From positions 97,361 to 161,360 of the forward strand of contig JAODTK010005121.1 in NCBI GenBank assembly GCA_026419785.1: DNA of 64,000 bases. The letters run 5' to 3'. Shown one piece after another: positions 1 to 12,200 of this stretch. The position numbers were made by a program, and so were the translations under genes. Under the pieces are notes generated by a model that saw only the letters and a list, made by a program, of their open reading frames with translations, did not search any database and had not been told where the DNA came from. This DNA comes from Sclerodactyla briareus. Its lineage: Eukaryota; Echinodermata; Holothuroidea; Dendrochirotida; Sclerodactylidae. The number at the start of each line of letters is the position of its first letter. The first letter of the stretch is position 1.

Positions 1-474
1 CGACATTAATACCCTTAGCAGCAGTACTGTTTGGGCCTTTGATAAGATTGGGTTCGCGGTGGCAGGCATTGTGTGTAGGCTATTTTATTACTCATTGAGT
101 CAGTATGTATGCCTAACAATGGGACCAATGTAGTGCAAGCAGTTTTTTTGCTTTGCACATTGCCCTACCCTGTATGCTAGTCCCATGTGTATTTATATGG
201 AGTATGTGAAGCTCCGGAGTTATGCTAGACTGCTTAGGCCTCCCTGCTATACAATAGGAATCACTGACAAACATGGCATGATCACGTCTATTTTTTGGTC
301 ATTGACAGTTGCCATGTAAGCTTGAGTGTCCGACTCAAGGAGTTTCGAACCATTTCTGTTGTGTTTTCCAGAAGCAAAGTAAAACTTATTATATTAATAT
401 TATTATCATTAATGATATTATTATACTATTGTTATGTGGTGGGAACAGCCTATTCGTGTTGGTTATAATGGTTT
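1..474. other. No gene recognised
   Basis: Unassigned AT-rich sequence. A perfect 14-base palindrome (TATCATTAATGATA) lies at 404-417. Confidence 0.5.
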
Positions 475-750
475 GTGGGTGGTTCTACGTCGTAGTGGTG
501 GTATTTTAATGGTTGACCGTGGTGTCTGGTGGGCGCTGTGTTGATTGTGGCACCGTTGTTTGTACCATGATGGTGGTTTCGTTCCGTAGAATGCAGTCGT
601 AGTTGCTTGTGAATGGTCGGTATATCCTAGTGTAGCGGTGGTAGTGGTATTGGCGGTGGTACTGGTGACCGTGGTGTTACTGATAGGCCGCAGTGATGAT
701 GGCGGTACCGTTGTTGTAGCATATGGTGCTGGTGGTCCATATTCATGGAC
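475..750 (+). repeat. Degenerate GTG/GGT-rich simple repeat
   Basis: About 275 bases made largely of GGTGNT-like words (GTAGTGGTGG, GGTGGTACTGGTG). G-rich on the plus strand and C-rich on the minus; no coding support. Confidence 0.7.
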
Positions 751-2246
751 CTGTACACGAAGAGTGTGAGTAATGGTACGTTGGTGATCGGGTTAAACTA
801 GTGTGTTGTGGGTAGCGGCTGTATTTAGACCTCTACTCTGCGAGACCCGCGCCTGATCAATGTAAGGGTGGAAACACGGCCGTATACATTTTCTGATATC
901 GCTCTGTTATACACTGTAAGGTGTCTAAACAGCAAAATTCAACAAGTCAAACAAGTCATCTTATAAAAGGACGGTAAGAATAGAACAGACCAAAATCATG
1001 TACTCAATTTTACTTGGAATAGTCCGAATGCAGGTTGTCAGCGATCCTTGTTCATGTACTGGCAGTATAGGTTCATACATGGTATATCGTTCATTGCCTT
1101 GATGTTATGTCCCACGGGAAGTAATTGTGTCGGCTCTATGTATCCTGTTAGCCTTACTGGACTGGGGGTCAGATTGGAAAAATCGAATAACCAAGAGGCT
1201 GAACAAGTATCAAGCTAGCATCCCGATTCACCATTAAAAATATAGGAGCAATTAATATCTTCATGCCGCCGCGGCATCTCCGATCATGACGTCCACTTCC
1301 CAACTCCGATTATTTGTGCACCATTTCACCTCAAAACGGAATGGCAAGTTCTACTTCTAGATCCTCTTCCCGGGAAATTGTGTACTTTTTCGAACTAGCC
1401 TAAGTCGTAATTTCTGGCCCCGTCATACCTGTCTACAAAACAATTACCGCCAGTCTATCAATTTCAATTGAAAAACGGAACTTGAGTCCAATTATGAGAA
1501 GACAACATAGCTGGCGATGCGAAGGTTTTTTTTTTCTTCTTACAACCACTCTACATCTCGCTCAGGCATCAACACTCAACAATTTGGTGTTGCTTTCAAC
1601 CACACAACACTGTGTAACTAGCACACCTATCCGGCGGTGGTTGTGTGAGAAACTCACTTGTGTAAAGGTTGTGTAATAAAATACACAAATTTTGCAGAGT
1701 ATCCACAATAATTTGTGTAATTTCCCAAGATTGGCGCTGCATGGTATTAGAATATTGAATAACAATACTCATTGCGCTCTGTAACTTTGCATGTCTATAC
1801 GTACGAGGCATTTACTTTAAAACCACTTTTGTCATTAGCCGCCAACCTATACCTAGACGAAAAAAAGTCTCCCCACACCTAGAAGCATTTCATCCATCAG
1901 GCGTTGATACAACACATACTGGTACTTTTCACATCTGTTGCTCCACCTAGAAATCCGTCCTCGCGGCTTGTGTCATTTCGAGGTAGAGTAACACGAACCT
2001 TATGTTGCTGATACGTATATGTTACATATACAATTGTTCTCGTCGGTGTGCGCCCCCCTCGCACGGGTTTTCATCTTCCTATCACTATTTTGCATAATGA
2101 ATTTGCCTTCGTTATGAATTATTTTTCCTTCTGCCGACTGCCATGAAATTAATATCGAAAAGGATATTCTACTCAGTTCCAAATTTTACATAGGCCCTAA
2201 AATATGCACCAGATTGCATCTAAGGACGTTTCGAAACCTAAAATGT
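751..2246. other. No gene recognised; one shared repeat fragment
   Basis: Only short chance frames. The segment 1602-1632 matches 16599-16629 at all but one position and includes TAACTAGCACA. Confidence 0.5.
1602..1632 (+). repeat. Fragment shared with 16599-16629
   Basis: 31 positions with one mismatch to 16599-16629. Followed by imperfect complementary GTGTAAAG/TTGTGTAA words, so it is probably one end of a small inverted-repeat element. Confidence 0.6.
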
Positions 2247-2296
2247 CCAATGGGGAGGGGGAACCCCCTCCAATGGGGAGGGGGAACCCCTCTCCT
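2247..2296 (+). repeat. G-rich 23-base tandem duplication with tight hairpin
   Basis: CCAATGGGGAGGGGGAACCC occurs at 2247 and again at 2270. The first copy extends into GGAGGGGG AA CCCCCTCC, an 8-base stem with a two-base centre. A poly-C run follows at about 2305. Confidence 0.75.
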
Positions 2297-2310
2297 TAGA
2301 TCCCCCCCCC

Positions 2311-3382
2311 CCTATCAGTCACCATTTACAGATTTGTCGGCAAATAAAAACTCTCACACACTCACAACCGAACCCCTCGCGGTGCCCCTGCATACTCTTT
2401 ATACAATCCAGAATTTTTATTTGTCCATCTGTCAATAAACAAATCAATCCACTGATGTAGATGAGATAATTAATTGTATATGACGGTTTCTGGAGCTGTG
2501 AAAAAAACAAAACTTTCCTTAAGTAAAACCCCACCCTGAGTAAAACTTACGCCAGATCACTGGCCATTCTTTCTCTCTTTTTTTCGGGCTATATTCCTTC
2601 TCTCCTTTCTTAACTGCCAGTGCAAAGTAGGCCTATACAATAACAGCTATACCGTCCGAAACGGTCGGAAAGGCAATTTTTTCGATGACTTTCGAATGTT
2701 CCAGCCTATACCGTACGCAGTCATTTCCTGTTATTATCATTAGTTTAACGTTCGTTTATTTTTCCTTTATCCTTCAAACTATTTTTGCTGCGAGAACTAT
2801 AGAAGCTACGTGGTTGCTTCAACGGACTGCCTTGGGCAGGAAATCGAACAATTTGAATTTTATGCTTGGCTGATGCGATGTGGAAGCCAGAATCAAAGCA
2901 TGGAGATAGTTTTCCATAGATATATTTTCCAGCAGTACCAGTATGAGTTGGCTATATATTTGATTTATTATAGTGTTCGGTATATGTATCAAAATGAAAT
3001 TATTGAAAATCTATCGGCCTATACGAAGAATTATTCGTTGATTCGAATTCGGACTTATAAATATCAAACCAGACCATGCCAAAATGGAATACACACTAGA
3101 GCACATATTTTTTTTAATAGGACATCACACTCGCCATATAATGGATCCTACCGATTCAAGGTCCGGCGAGGGTGGATACCTGGAAACCGCACTGCACCCT
3201 ACAGCCCTATAACCCTAACTGCATTTTTCTGTCAGATACGAATCTTCAGCAACATACTAAAATGTTCATATTATTGTGCACTTGACCGCTTAACATCATG
3301 CCAATCGCACTTTGTTTCATGTTCATAGCATGTTCGGTTAAAAGTTACGAATTTTAAAGATTATTATTTATCACCTGCTAAG
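2311..3382. other. No gene recognised
   Basis: AT-rich. A 172-codon frame at 2810-3328 is the longest, but its Tyr/Ile/Phe-rich composition and lack of any motif make it a chance frame. Confidence 0.5.
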
Positions 3383-3519
3383 TTGACAATTTTGCAAATT
3401 GGCAACAGCTGATGACGTCATATCTATCAATTTACAGAAAAGGTTAAGAAATGTATACCTTTTCTCTTATAATTTGTAGATATGACATCATAGAAGGTTG
3501 CCAGTTTGCCAAAATCACC
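3383..3519. repeat. 137-base imperfect foldback (hairpin element)
   Basis: Left arm 3383-3444 pairs with right arm 3457-3519 around a 12-base loop at 3445-3456. Matching landmarks include TGACGTCATATCTA against TAGATATGACATCA, TTGGCAAC against GTTGCCAG, and AAAAGGT against ACCTTTT. By eye roughly four bases in five pair. The left arm contains a perfect CRE word (TGACGTCA, 3413-3420). Typical of a small foldback MITE; a structured RNA is the alternative. Confidence 0.8.
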
Positions 3520-4377
3520 AAATTTGAGGGAGCCATATCTCCCCCAACCGAACATGCATGCTATAAACCTGGATCAAAGTGACTATAACACCAAGAAAAG
3601 TTTATTTGGCTGGAATTTGCCCATTGCCTACCCCACCATGCGAAGCGGGAAGGCAACAGGTACCGTATTGAATGTCTTTGGTGTCAATGGCCAGGATGAT
3701 GGCTGCGCCATCGGCGGAATCATTAGGGGGGAATCTCCCACTTTTCAAAGAAGAGAAAGAATAAATTCAAATAATTTTCTATTCAGGAGATACGTTTGTT
3801 GGGGGTGGAGTGTGGTATGATTTATACTACTCGTGCCTATTTTATCATACACAATTGTATAACAGATCCGCCCCAAAAACGTGTGAACTTTCGATCTGCC
3901 TGCGCTGACAACCTATACTGGCTGCATGTCAATTCGGTTGGTTATCTACATATTTTTTATTATCTCAGCACATAAGTGGCCGTGACGCCTTTTATGAGGA
4001 CATATCATCACCGAACCCTTCCCCGATATCCACTATAGGTAAACAGCCCTTTAGATATGTCGATACAGTCCGACAGTATAGGCAACGCTGCAAATTTCTG
4101 GACATTACAATTTCAAGTAATCTGGGAGCCTGAAAAATGATAATCTTTAACGATTCCTAAGAAATTTACATGAAGCCACGGCAATTATTGTTAGACGGTT
4201 TATCGGAACTAACACTGACGCGCCGTTGTTTTTTTTTTTTTGTTTTCTTTTTTTCACGCCAGTTTTTATCAGATAACAATGCCTAACTGCATGCTTTCTG
4301 TGAACTGACTGCGCAGGTACAGTGCGACTAATAAAGTGGATGGTGATAATCTGCAGGTGCGCATGCGCAGTGCCTGC
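3520..4377. other. No gene recognised
   Basis: A 104-codon frame (3506-3820) starts inside the foldback arm and shows no domain. A poly-T run lies near 4230. Confidence 0.5.
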
Positions 4378-4520
4378 GACAATGCTGTTCAATCTTCCCA
4401 GGCTGCCAGGCCAATATACCGACAAGAGTTCGACGATTTAGTGGACTGCCGGTGCCCAGGTTGTATTTTCGTTCGCAGGCTTGTATAGCAGCATTGTCGA
4501 AGAGGGCTGGGAAGATTGAA
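4378..4520. repeat. Interleaved pair of perfect inverted repeats
   Basis: GACAATGCTG (4378-4387) is complementary to CAGCATTGTC (4489-4498). The adjoining TTCAATCTTCCCAG (4388-4401) is complementary to CTGGGAAGATTGAA (4507-4520). The order is A-B-A'-B', so the stems cross rather than nest. Both pairs match at every position. Confidence 0.85.
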
Positions 4521-5264
4521 CCTATGAAAATCTGTCCACCAATTCTGTTTTGCCTTTCAAGACAATAGTATGACAAAATACTGAAAATTCTTTCGCTTCA
4601 CCTCCCTATCCGTGAAATGGTTCATTGTGAGCATGAAACTAAAAGCATGGGTGTTCATCATAAGGGGCCGCGTCAGAATTTATCCAGACGGGGGGGGGGG
4701 GTCAAAGTTTCCTATGGAGAGGAGAGATTCTCCCGGCCCAGGTTGACTATTATATTCCAGTTCCGATTGGTTGAGAAAGTAAAAATGTTGGTCATTTGTA
4801 CGCATAGTGCTATAGATTATATACTAGGCCTTGCTAAACCATTATAAAATTGCTAAAATAATATGGAATGCCTGGAAATATATACCTACTGATAATATCA
4901 GGACTGGACAATATAAACCATAGATATTTCGAATTACGGTACACAAAAAGTACCACGTGGACAGATGAATCAATTTAACTTCAAGGCATACTATTGGCAT
5001 ACAGTTGGACAAAAAAAGACGGTCTCTGAGCGCCAAAATTCTCCCTCTCCTCCCGCCGCGGCGCATGCCATCGGTCCGGCTAGAAAGAACTGCGAAATAC
5101 AGCGAAAGGAAATTAAAAAGAATCAGCCGCAAACAATTCGCTCCTAATGCATATCCGTATGTTTACGTCACCCGACTGTTAGCGAAATGATTACGTTAGA
5201 ATAAAGTAGTACACTACCGGTATATCTTTATAGTGAGTTAAGTATTAGATTGTAAAGGACAAGC
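4521..5264. other. No gene recognised
   Basis: Contains a poly-G run at about 4691-4700 and short chance frames only. Confidence 0.5.
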
Positions 5265-5465
5265 GCAAGTCGAAACGTCTTGGTAGCTGCCGCAGACGGC
5301 AAAACTCCTCTGGCGAATATATATACTGCATGTTCTTCACCATTCCACATTATGTTCACATTAAATTGACCTTTACTTACATCTTTCATAACCTTGGAAT
5401 GACTTTGAACATGTCTACCACATTGGCCTAATATTTGTTACATGTTTGTTTTTGTTTTTATGGTA

Positions 5466-5540
5466 TATTGCCGAGCAGAGGAACGCTCCTATTCAAGGCC
5501 CAGCAAGGATGCAGACCTGGATACTGCAACGTGACAAACC
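5466..5540 (+). repeat. Family T block, copy 1
   Basis: GCCGAGCAGAGG followed by CAGCAAGGATGCAGACCTGG. Similar blocks occur at 7994 and 12624. It lies inside family B copy 1, so T may have inserted into B. Confidence 0.6.
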
Positions 5541-5561
5541 TTCACTTGGAACTGCCTGTGA

Positions 5562-5637
5562 CCCCCCACCCCCCCCCCCCCCAACCCCCCACCCCCTCCC
5601 CACCCCCCAATCCCCCCCCCCCCACACACACACACAA
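5562..5637 (+). repeat. Poly-C / CCCCCAC and (CA)n tract
   Basis: Almost pure C with A interruptions, ending in ACACACACACACA. Its exact length is unreliable in any assembly. Confidence 0.8.
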
Positions 5638-5984
5638 TGACAGATCTCCCCACAGAGATTGTGTGGAGCTTGGGTGCAAATGTGAACAAACTTATCTCAA
5701 CAAGAGCTCTATGGAAATGATTGTGGACGACTAATTAGGGTAATTATTGGGATTTAATCAAAATCTAATCACATTATGCAAACAAAAATGTAACTCAGCC
5801 TAGCCAGTGACATGCTCCATCCACCCACCGAGTTTTAAACCTGATCGCATGTATACGGGTTAAATTTATGAGTGAATATGACGAGCAGATCGGACGAACG
5901 AACGAACAGGCGGGGAGACATGATGACTTGTAGAGCCGCTTACCCGCAAGTTTAAACTCGGACAGAGGCATACCTCGTTACTCA

Positions 5985-6120
5985 TGACACTTTTCGAAAA
6001 GAGTAGACGAGACTCGCCGGTGTCCTTCCACACCCAAAATTGGAGCCTCTATAATATCCGACTAAGGATTCCTATGTCAGCTGAAGCACCTTCGGGTGGA
6101 TAGCATAACACGGGTTGTAA
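5985..6120 (+). repeat. Family Q repeat, copy 1
   Basis: Matches 36848-36975: TTCGAAAAGA, GTGTCCTTCCACACCC, then GACTNAGGATT and CACCTTCGG. Same orientation. Confidence 0.75.
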
Positions 6121-6758
6121 GTAAGTAAAACGGGTAAAATCGACTTCCGAGTTCGCTTCCAGCAGTCTCAAGTTCATGTAGGTCTTGGTAAGTCTGGTAA
6201 TCCCAGTCCCCTGGTGATACTACAGCCGGCAATAGGAATCTTTGTGGGAGAGCCACACAGCTGGTGGCGCCATATCAATGTATCTGCGTGGGTGAGATCA
6301 TATACTGACTGCGTGGAGTGCGTGGTGGTTCTTGAGATGACACCGACAGGTGCGCTCTCTCTGCTTGTAGATACCATTGAGAGCACTCAACTCATGTGGC
6401 CAGAGCCTCATACACACCCATAGCTAAACAACTCGCTGGCAAAACCAGTCAGTCCAGTCAATGGCTAAACACTCTAATAGCAACTGTAACAGAATAACGA
6501 TATAAAGTCAACAGCATGGAAGGCAGTGCTTTGATTTATGGAATAGGTGCTCAATGTCACAGGTGACATTCCTATTCTCATTTGGCGAAGAGCTGTGCAA
6601 AATGGGTTTGATGAGGCCCCTCAAAGCGAAATTGACGGTCTGAAATGTTAAAGTCAATGAGAGCACCGTACAAGAGCTCGAATATTCGAACTACCCGCGA
6701 ACCAGATCTGGAGTGCAGGAACTGCTCATCGAAATGCCCCAGGATACATGATTAAATT
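6121..6758. other. No gene recognised
   Basis: Two opposed chance frames at 6174-6423; no motif. Confidence 0.4.
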
Positions 6759-7356
6759 AGAGGACAACTGCAGGCTTGGATACAACAGATGATATATTAT
6801 GAAGAATGGAAAACTGTATCTGGTAGGTCCAACCGCATTTCAATACGATGTTTCCTATGTGGAGTTATTGGCCTTCGAATTTGGACCATTGAGCAGAGAA
6901 ATTGGGGAGAATCCCAATTGCACAATAAGCATGGCGTCACATATGGAAAACACAAGAATTTATGCTATGTATTTCATTGTTTCATTTTGTTGAACAAGTC
7001 AACATTTAACAGAAGTTATGTTGTCTTTCTCTCACCAAAGTAACCATCAACACCTACCACCCACTACGCATCCTCCCCCATATAGACTAAATGCTTTTCG
7101 AAGTGAATTGATGTTTAAATTTCAATAGGAAACAAAGAGTGTCTGCAGGGTTGTGCAAGTATCACATCAATGATTATTGTATGATGGGATGCCTTTCCAT
7201 CTTGCGCAATGCACATGCTTCACAATACACAAACTTCAAAGGACTATAACTCCGTAACGGAGAGTCGTATGAACTTCCGGTTTGAACTGACGCATTCAGA
7301 TTTTATCCAGCTATTATATCAGCCCCCTTACAAATCATCCTGCAGTTGTCCTTTGA
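6755..7356 (+). mobile_element. Family C MITE-like element, copy 1
   Basis: About 600 bases bounded by inverted AGGACAACTGCAGG (from 6761) and CCTGCAGTTGTCC (to 7352). Collinear with 28357-28973, including the AAATGAGGGAGAATCCCAAT-like and GTCAACATTTTAGCAGAA-like blocks. No transposase is encoded; short frames inside are chance. Target duplications were not resolved. Confidence 0.8.
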
Positions 7357-7549
7357 TGATATTGACTTGAATTTCAATGTTTCAAGATAAACATCGATTG
7401 ATCGTTGGTGTACTATGTTAGCTGATAAAATATTCAGTGCAAACACTATATATAGAGGACTGCAGGTCGACATGGTTGGTTAATATGGCGCGTATATTTT
7501 CTTTGTAAGTTAATCGTATAATTCATTCATAAATAATACCACGTGACCT

Positions 7550-7831
7550 ATGTATGTGAGTTCAGTATGTAGGAGAAGAAATTATTCGGTCATAGTTCCA
7601 GCACTGAACACTGCGTGGCTGGAGACGACACAAGTATCCAATAACAGTACCCTAAATGCTGATCTGGAACCCCAGAGACAGGAAACGACTGACGAACCCA
7701 GAGAAGAGCACATGAGGGTACCCACTAAGGGGAGACAGAGGTGCCCAACCCGGAAACAGCGACAGCGACTCAACTCAACATATGACCGACCAGTCAGTCA
7801 GATGGGCGAGCCTTGTCAACGAAGAGCCTAT
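7550..7831 (+). CDS. Possible orphan exon before an (ATT)n tract
   Basis: About 90 codons rich in Gln, Arg, Glu and Thr, ending at a consensus-like donor (AT/GTAAGT at 7832). Beyond that the frame only reads through the microsatellite. The start at 7550 has no pyrimidine-rich acceptor in front. It could be a decayed exon or chance. Confidence 0.15.
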
Positions 7832-7855
7832 GTAAGTTTTTTTTCTTTCTTGAAA

Positions 7856-7982
7856 TATTATTATTATTATTTTATTATTATTATTCTTATTATTATTATT
7901 ATTATTATTATTCTTATTATTATTATTATGATTATTATTATTATTATTAATTTGTTGTTGTTGTTGTTGTTATTATTATTAC
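7856..7982 (+). repeat. (ATT)n / (GTT)n microsatellite
   Basis: Long ATT run with a GTTGTTGTT insert; it creates artificial poly-Ile/Leu/Tyr frames. Confidence 0.95.
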
Positions 7983-7993
7983 TTTTATGGTAA

Positions 7994-8065
7994 TACTGTC
8001 GAGCAGAGGATACAGCCATTCAACCTCCCCAGCAAGGGTGTGCAGAGCTGGATTACTGCACCTTC
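7994..8065 (+). repeat. Family T block, copy 2
   Basis: GTCGAGCAGAGGAT then CAGCAAGGGTGTGCAGAGC. Starts immediately after an (ATT)n tract and a TTTTATGGTA word also seen before copy 1. Confidence 0.6.
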
Positions 8066-8499
8066 AGCTGACAGGGTACACGGAATAAGGCAATGGCTCT
8101 TTGGCGGCACCTGGATCTAGGTCTGATAGTCGGTAGAACATCCACTGGACAGCATCACGCCAACATGGACAGTCATAAAAATTGCGTTACTGTTGGGGTC
8201 TGGATTGATAGAAGCTCCACAGTTCAAGTTTAAACTTTAGAGTTTTACTGTTAACAACCTGGGGTGGTATGGTAAACCATTCCAGTCACGCATGGTAGCC
8301 GGGAAAAGAATGTTGATAAGCTAACCTTTTACGCACGGGTGAATAAACTTCTGGGTATGTCCTGTTGTTTCGGGTAACATAATTCAAGAGAGGTATGTCG
8401 ACCGTGTAACACCACTTTATACAGCATTGTTACAAGTTTTGCCATTCACTCTATTTCAGGATGACCAGATTCGTCTTGGTGAAACGAACCACAAAGTTA
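8061..8499. other. No gene recognised
   Basis: Unassigned; short stretch between family T copy 2 and family N. Confidence 0.4.
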
Positions 8500-9215
8500 A
8501 TTTAAACTGACGTACTACAACACTCCTATCACAAGCTATCTCTTATAAAAAGTCGAAACGGCCGGAAACACTGAAGTGTAGATTTGACGTTTGACACCTT
8601 GGCAATGAAACATTTTAGGGATGATGCTGGCCCCCTGTAATAGGAAAGTTTTGTTCGTCTGTGAACTCCATCTAGTGGTCTACTTGGACCTTTTGACCTT
8701 GTGGCTTTTAGGGCCAATCCTCTTGTATTGACCAGTTTTGATGGCGAGACTCAAACAAAAATGTCAATTACACTAACGTAATACGACACTCCTATCACAT
8801 GCTATCCCGGGTAAACCGCCGACGTGATTCGGCATATCCGTAGAAATTAATTTCGTTTAGAGAAAGCCATTATATCATGTCCCGTTGTTCAAATTTCCAA
8901 AACCAACTGTAGTGTCGTTTCAGGAGTCGAAAAATCGCATAATTGTACAAATTTGACCTTTGTAACCTAAAAATGACCTTCATACTGTTAGGACTACACA
9001 TCATGATGTCGAAAAGTTGACCCCGGTGACCTTGAAATCACTGTCGGTTTTTCGACACACTATTAGTTTTCGTTAGAAACGCAAATTGGGCAGCAGACTG
9101 CAGTGTAAACACAGCTTCTTTTCTAGGGCTGGCTGTGTACCAAATTTCAGTTCAATCGAAAACGCGTGAAATGTTATGGCGCTAACGCCTGTAGTCCGGC
9201 GGCGGAATCTTCATA
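8500..9215 (+). repeat. Family N repeat array, copy 1
   Basis: Contains two spaced copies (8508 and 8773) of a block with ACACTCCTATCACAAGCTATC. It also has several TGACCTT words and AAAATCGCATAATTGTACAA. The end, GCTAACGCCTGTAGTCCGGCG, corresponds to 41216-41250. Non-coding degenerate units. Confidence 0.65.
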
Positions 9216-12200
9216 ATAGATTACTGAAAGATATTAAAAAGAAATATACAACAAATGCAATAGCCTTTCCAACCCACAGGGGTTCGACACCCGCCGACCC
9301 TCTGTGTTTCGATACCACAATGACACCGGGGGACACCAGTGGTCAACCGTTGTCAACACACGTGTCACCCGCTCTTTACCCAACACCGGCATTTCTCCAG
9401 TTTTCTCCTCTCACACATTTATTTTACGCTATTCAATTGTTTACCGTTTACAATTTCTGATTTGATGATGACCGGAGGAGAGACTAGTTTTCTTGAAACT
9501 CAACGATTGACAACCTTGAGAAATTGGTGTGTCGGTCAAAATTATCAATTTACTCTTCTGTATAGGTCTAATATTTGCATGTTAGGGGAACCTTCATGAA
9601 GTCTTACTTTGTCACGGAAGTTTGTTATCAGCCAAGAAATATGCCAAGGGATCAGTTATGCAAAGTGGGCTTCTTGTTATAATCACTGTCTCATTCAGCA
9701 GTATTGTCGCATGGGTGAGTTCGTGATCTCACCCGCCAAATTCGCACTATAATCAAGTGGTGATTCAATATAATCAAGGTCACAGCCTCAATAAAATGCT
9801 AAATGCGTTCCGGGTATTCACAGTATCCATTGTTTCTTTTTGTTTCCGTAAATTCCCATTCCGCTTCCCGCCCTTACCATAAATCCCTAAGTTTTTCGCG
9901 GATCTATGATCAAACTACCGATATGACTCTTCTCTCTCGTCTAAAACTTGTAAATACGGAACACGTTTCCCTGAATCAGGATTTCTCCGTATTCGAGTTC
10001 CAGACATAGCACTATGTGACCCTGACGACATTGTAGGTCCTTATTTAGTCACTACGGGATTGTCGTTACCCCCTGTTTTGGGTCCGTTTATAGCTGGCCC
10101 CTGACGTGATAAAGTTACCTCGTTAACACTATTCCCCGAACGAACCGAAACTATCAGGTATCATATGGTGGATGATGGGGCACTGAGGGTGGTGTAGCTA
10201 CTGCGGCCTTGTATAGGGTAGTACTGGTCAATGTTTTGCCCTGTGTTGTAACATGGACTACCCAACTTTTTATTATTACACTAAATGACAGGAATACTTA
10301 TAATCATTACTACTATGGTTTATCAGGAACATGTATCCACGGTGAACGGAAATTTTTTTGCAAGATAACAGAACGCAACTCGGCGTAGTGATTCCTTGCT
10401 CTTTTTACCGACATGTTCCCCTTACAAGGTTGTGGCATCACCATGATGATTCAGCATATCAAACCCTCAAGATATGTGTTTGCCAACTCCACCCACAACT
10501 TGACACCAACGACCCAATCACCTGCAATATTTTACACCGCAAAGATGCCTTGTTGCTTTTGCCAAGTCAAAAAGTCATCGAGGGGCAATTGAAGTAAATA
10601 CTGAAAATAACTGGTAATAAGTGTATCTTGAAGAGAGAAGGTAAAGTTACGATTCATAACCGTGAGGTCCAACGTTTTCCATTCAGTGTGGGAAATACCA
10701 GCGACCGTAACACTGAGTCGGCAGACTGCAGGCAAGGCTAAATGATGAGGATCACTTTAACGAAAATTATCACTCATAAGTAACTGGTGTGGTCTAAGCA
10801 GATAGATTGAATGAAGTGGCAGTTCTTTGAATCGGACGACCACATCATCAACATCATCAACAATTGTAAAAAAAATCTCCTTTTCGGGGGTATATGTGGG
10901 GAAAGAGAGGTGCATTCTGCATACAGGCCTATATATTGTCAATTGCATCCCTCCACAACCCTGGACAAGGTGAGTCAGTGTAGGTACATTCAGTGTCCAA
11001 TAGCATGGTGTCTCACATGTTGTCATTGTATCATATGTCGTTAATCACTAAGTGACTGAGGGGTAAAGTCATTGCCAGTCAATCCTTTCAGTTCGTACGG
11101 CAGAGTAGTCTGTGGTCTTTAAAGTGACTGTGGTGTATCAATTTTCAAAACAGATAGATGGAATGTAAATGACAAGATGATTGATGATTATTATTTTTTT
11201 ACTCTCCGTCATTTGAACGTATAGAAATCAGGCACTAGCATACGGCAAGGCAAACAACATAGCCCGCTGGACTTTCAACATCAGGACTTCCGGGAATTGA
11301 GGGGATTGTCGGCCAGGAGGAACTTTTTGGCGGAGAGAGAGATAAAAAGAATTTAAACTTTGACTATCATGTAATTTAAATTAATTGTATGCCGCTCTCT
11401 TCAAAGTGGTAACACTAAAGAAAACTTGTAAACCTTGGTTACGGGTGGCCAGTCTCTGCAGTACCTGTGATTTATTTTGAGTCCTGGTTTTGTTTTGGCA
11501 ACTTTGCCGTTTCTCATCACTTTGACCAGAATGGTTAAAATAACTTCACGTTTGCACCCAGAGATTAATGGCTCGATACATGATTCTTGGCTTCTAATAA
11601 AAACAAACCTATATTTTCGAGTAGGCAGGCCCTCCACTTGCACTAGTATCCGGGTCTCAGGTGGCAAACACGGAAAAAATATGGGGTTTAAAAATTATAT
11701 ATTAATACTGATAACAAAATGTGTTGCATGAAGGCTACAGTATGAGCGCACCGAAACATCAGTAATGTCTCATGGACTGATGGAGGAGTTGAAAACAGGG
11801 TTCATTTGGTCGATGTGTTGACGTTGATGAAAATGTAGATCACAGTCAGCTACCGGTACTATTCCGACGATCAGCCAGTTCGGAGTTACAATTTGATGAG
11901 AAGATAATAATATTGTGTCGACGGTCATGAGGGAACGACAGCAGTTCGACGTTGTGAACGTACAGTGTGCAGAACGATCTTTCGAAACTCCCCTGCCGAG
12001 AATTACAAATCCTGCCAACACAAAACTTCCACCGGAAGATTAGCCCCCATACTTGCTTATCAACAATAACATCCGAAAACAATTGGTTGCATTTTCAAAT
12101 TGTGGTGAACTAAACCGTAAACATAAGCCGTAACGATATTGATATTCACCAACTGTTCAATTCAGTGGTGAGCATGCCACACATCCATGAACTGACTTAT

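Larger units (their letters stand above)
5265..5950 (+). repeat. Family B dispersed repeat, copy 1
   Basis: Begins GCAAGTCGAAACGTC and ends near TGATGACTTG...CCGCTTACCCGC. Shares both outer blocks with 34136-34769 in the same orientation, including ATGCTCCATCCACCCACC and a GAACGAACGAAC stretch. The middle, with a family T block and a poly-C/(CA)n tract, differs. No coding capacity. Confidence 0.8.

Noticed and set aside
2810-3328. 172-codon plus-strand frame
   Set aside because: AT-rich composition, no motif, no splice signals; consistent with chance.
9285-9305. B-box-like GGTTCGACACC suggesting a tRNA
   Set aside because: No A box at proper distance and no T stem.
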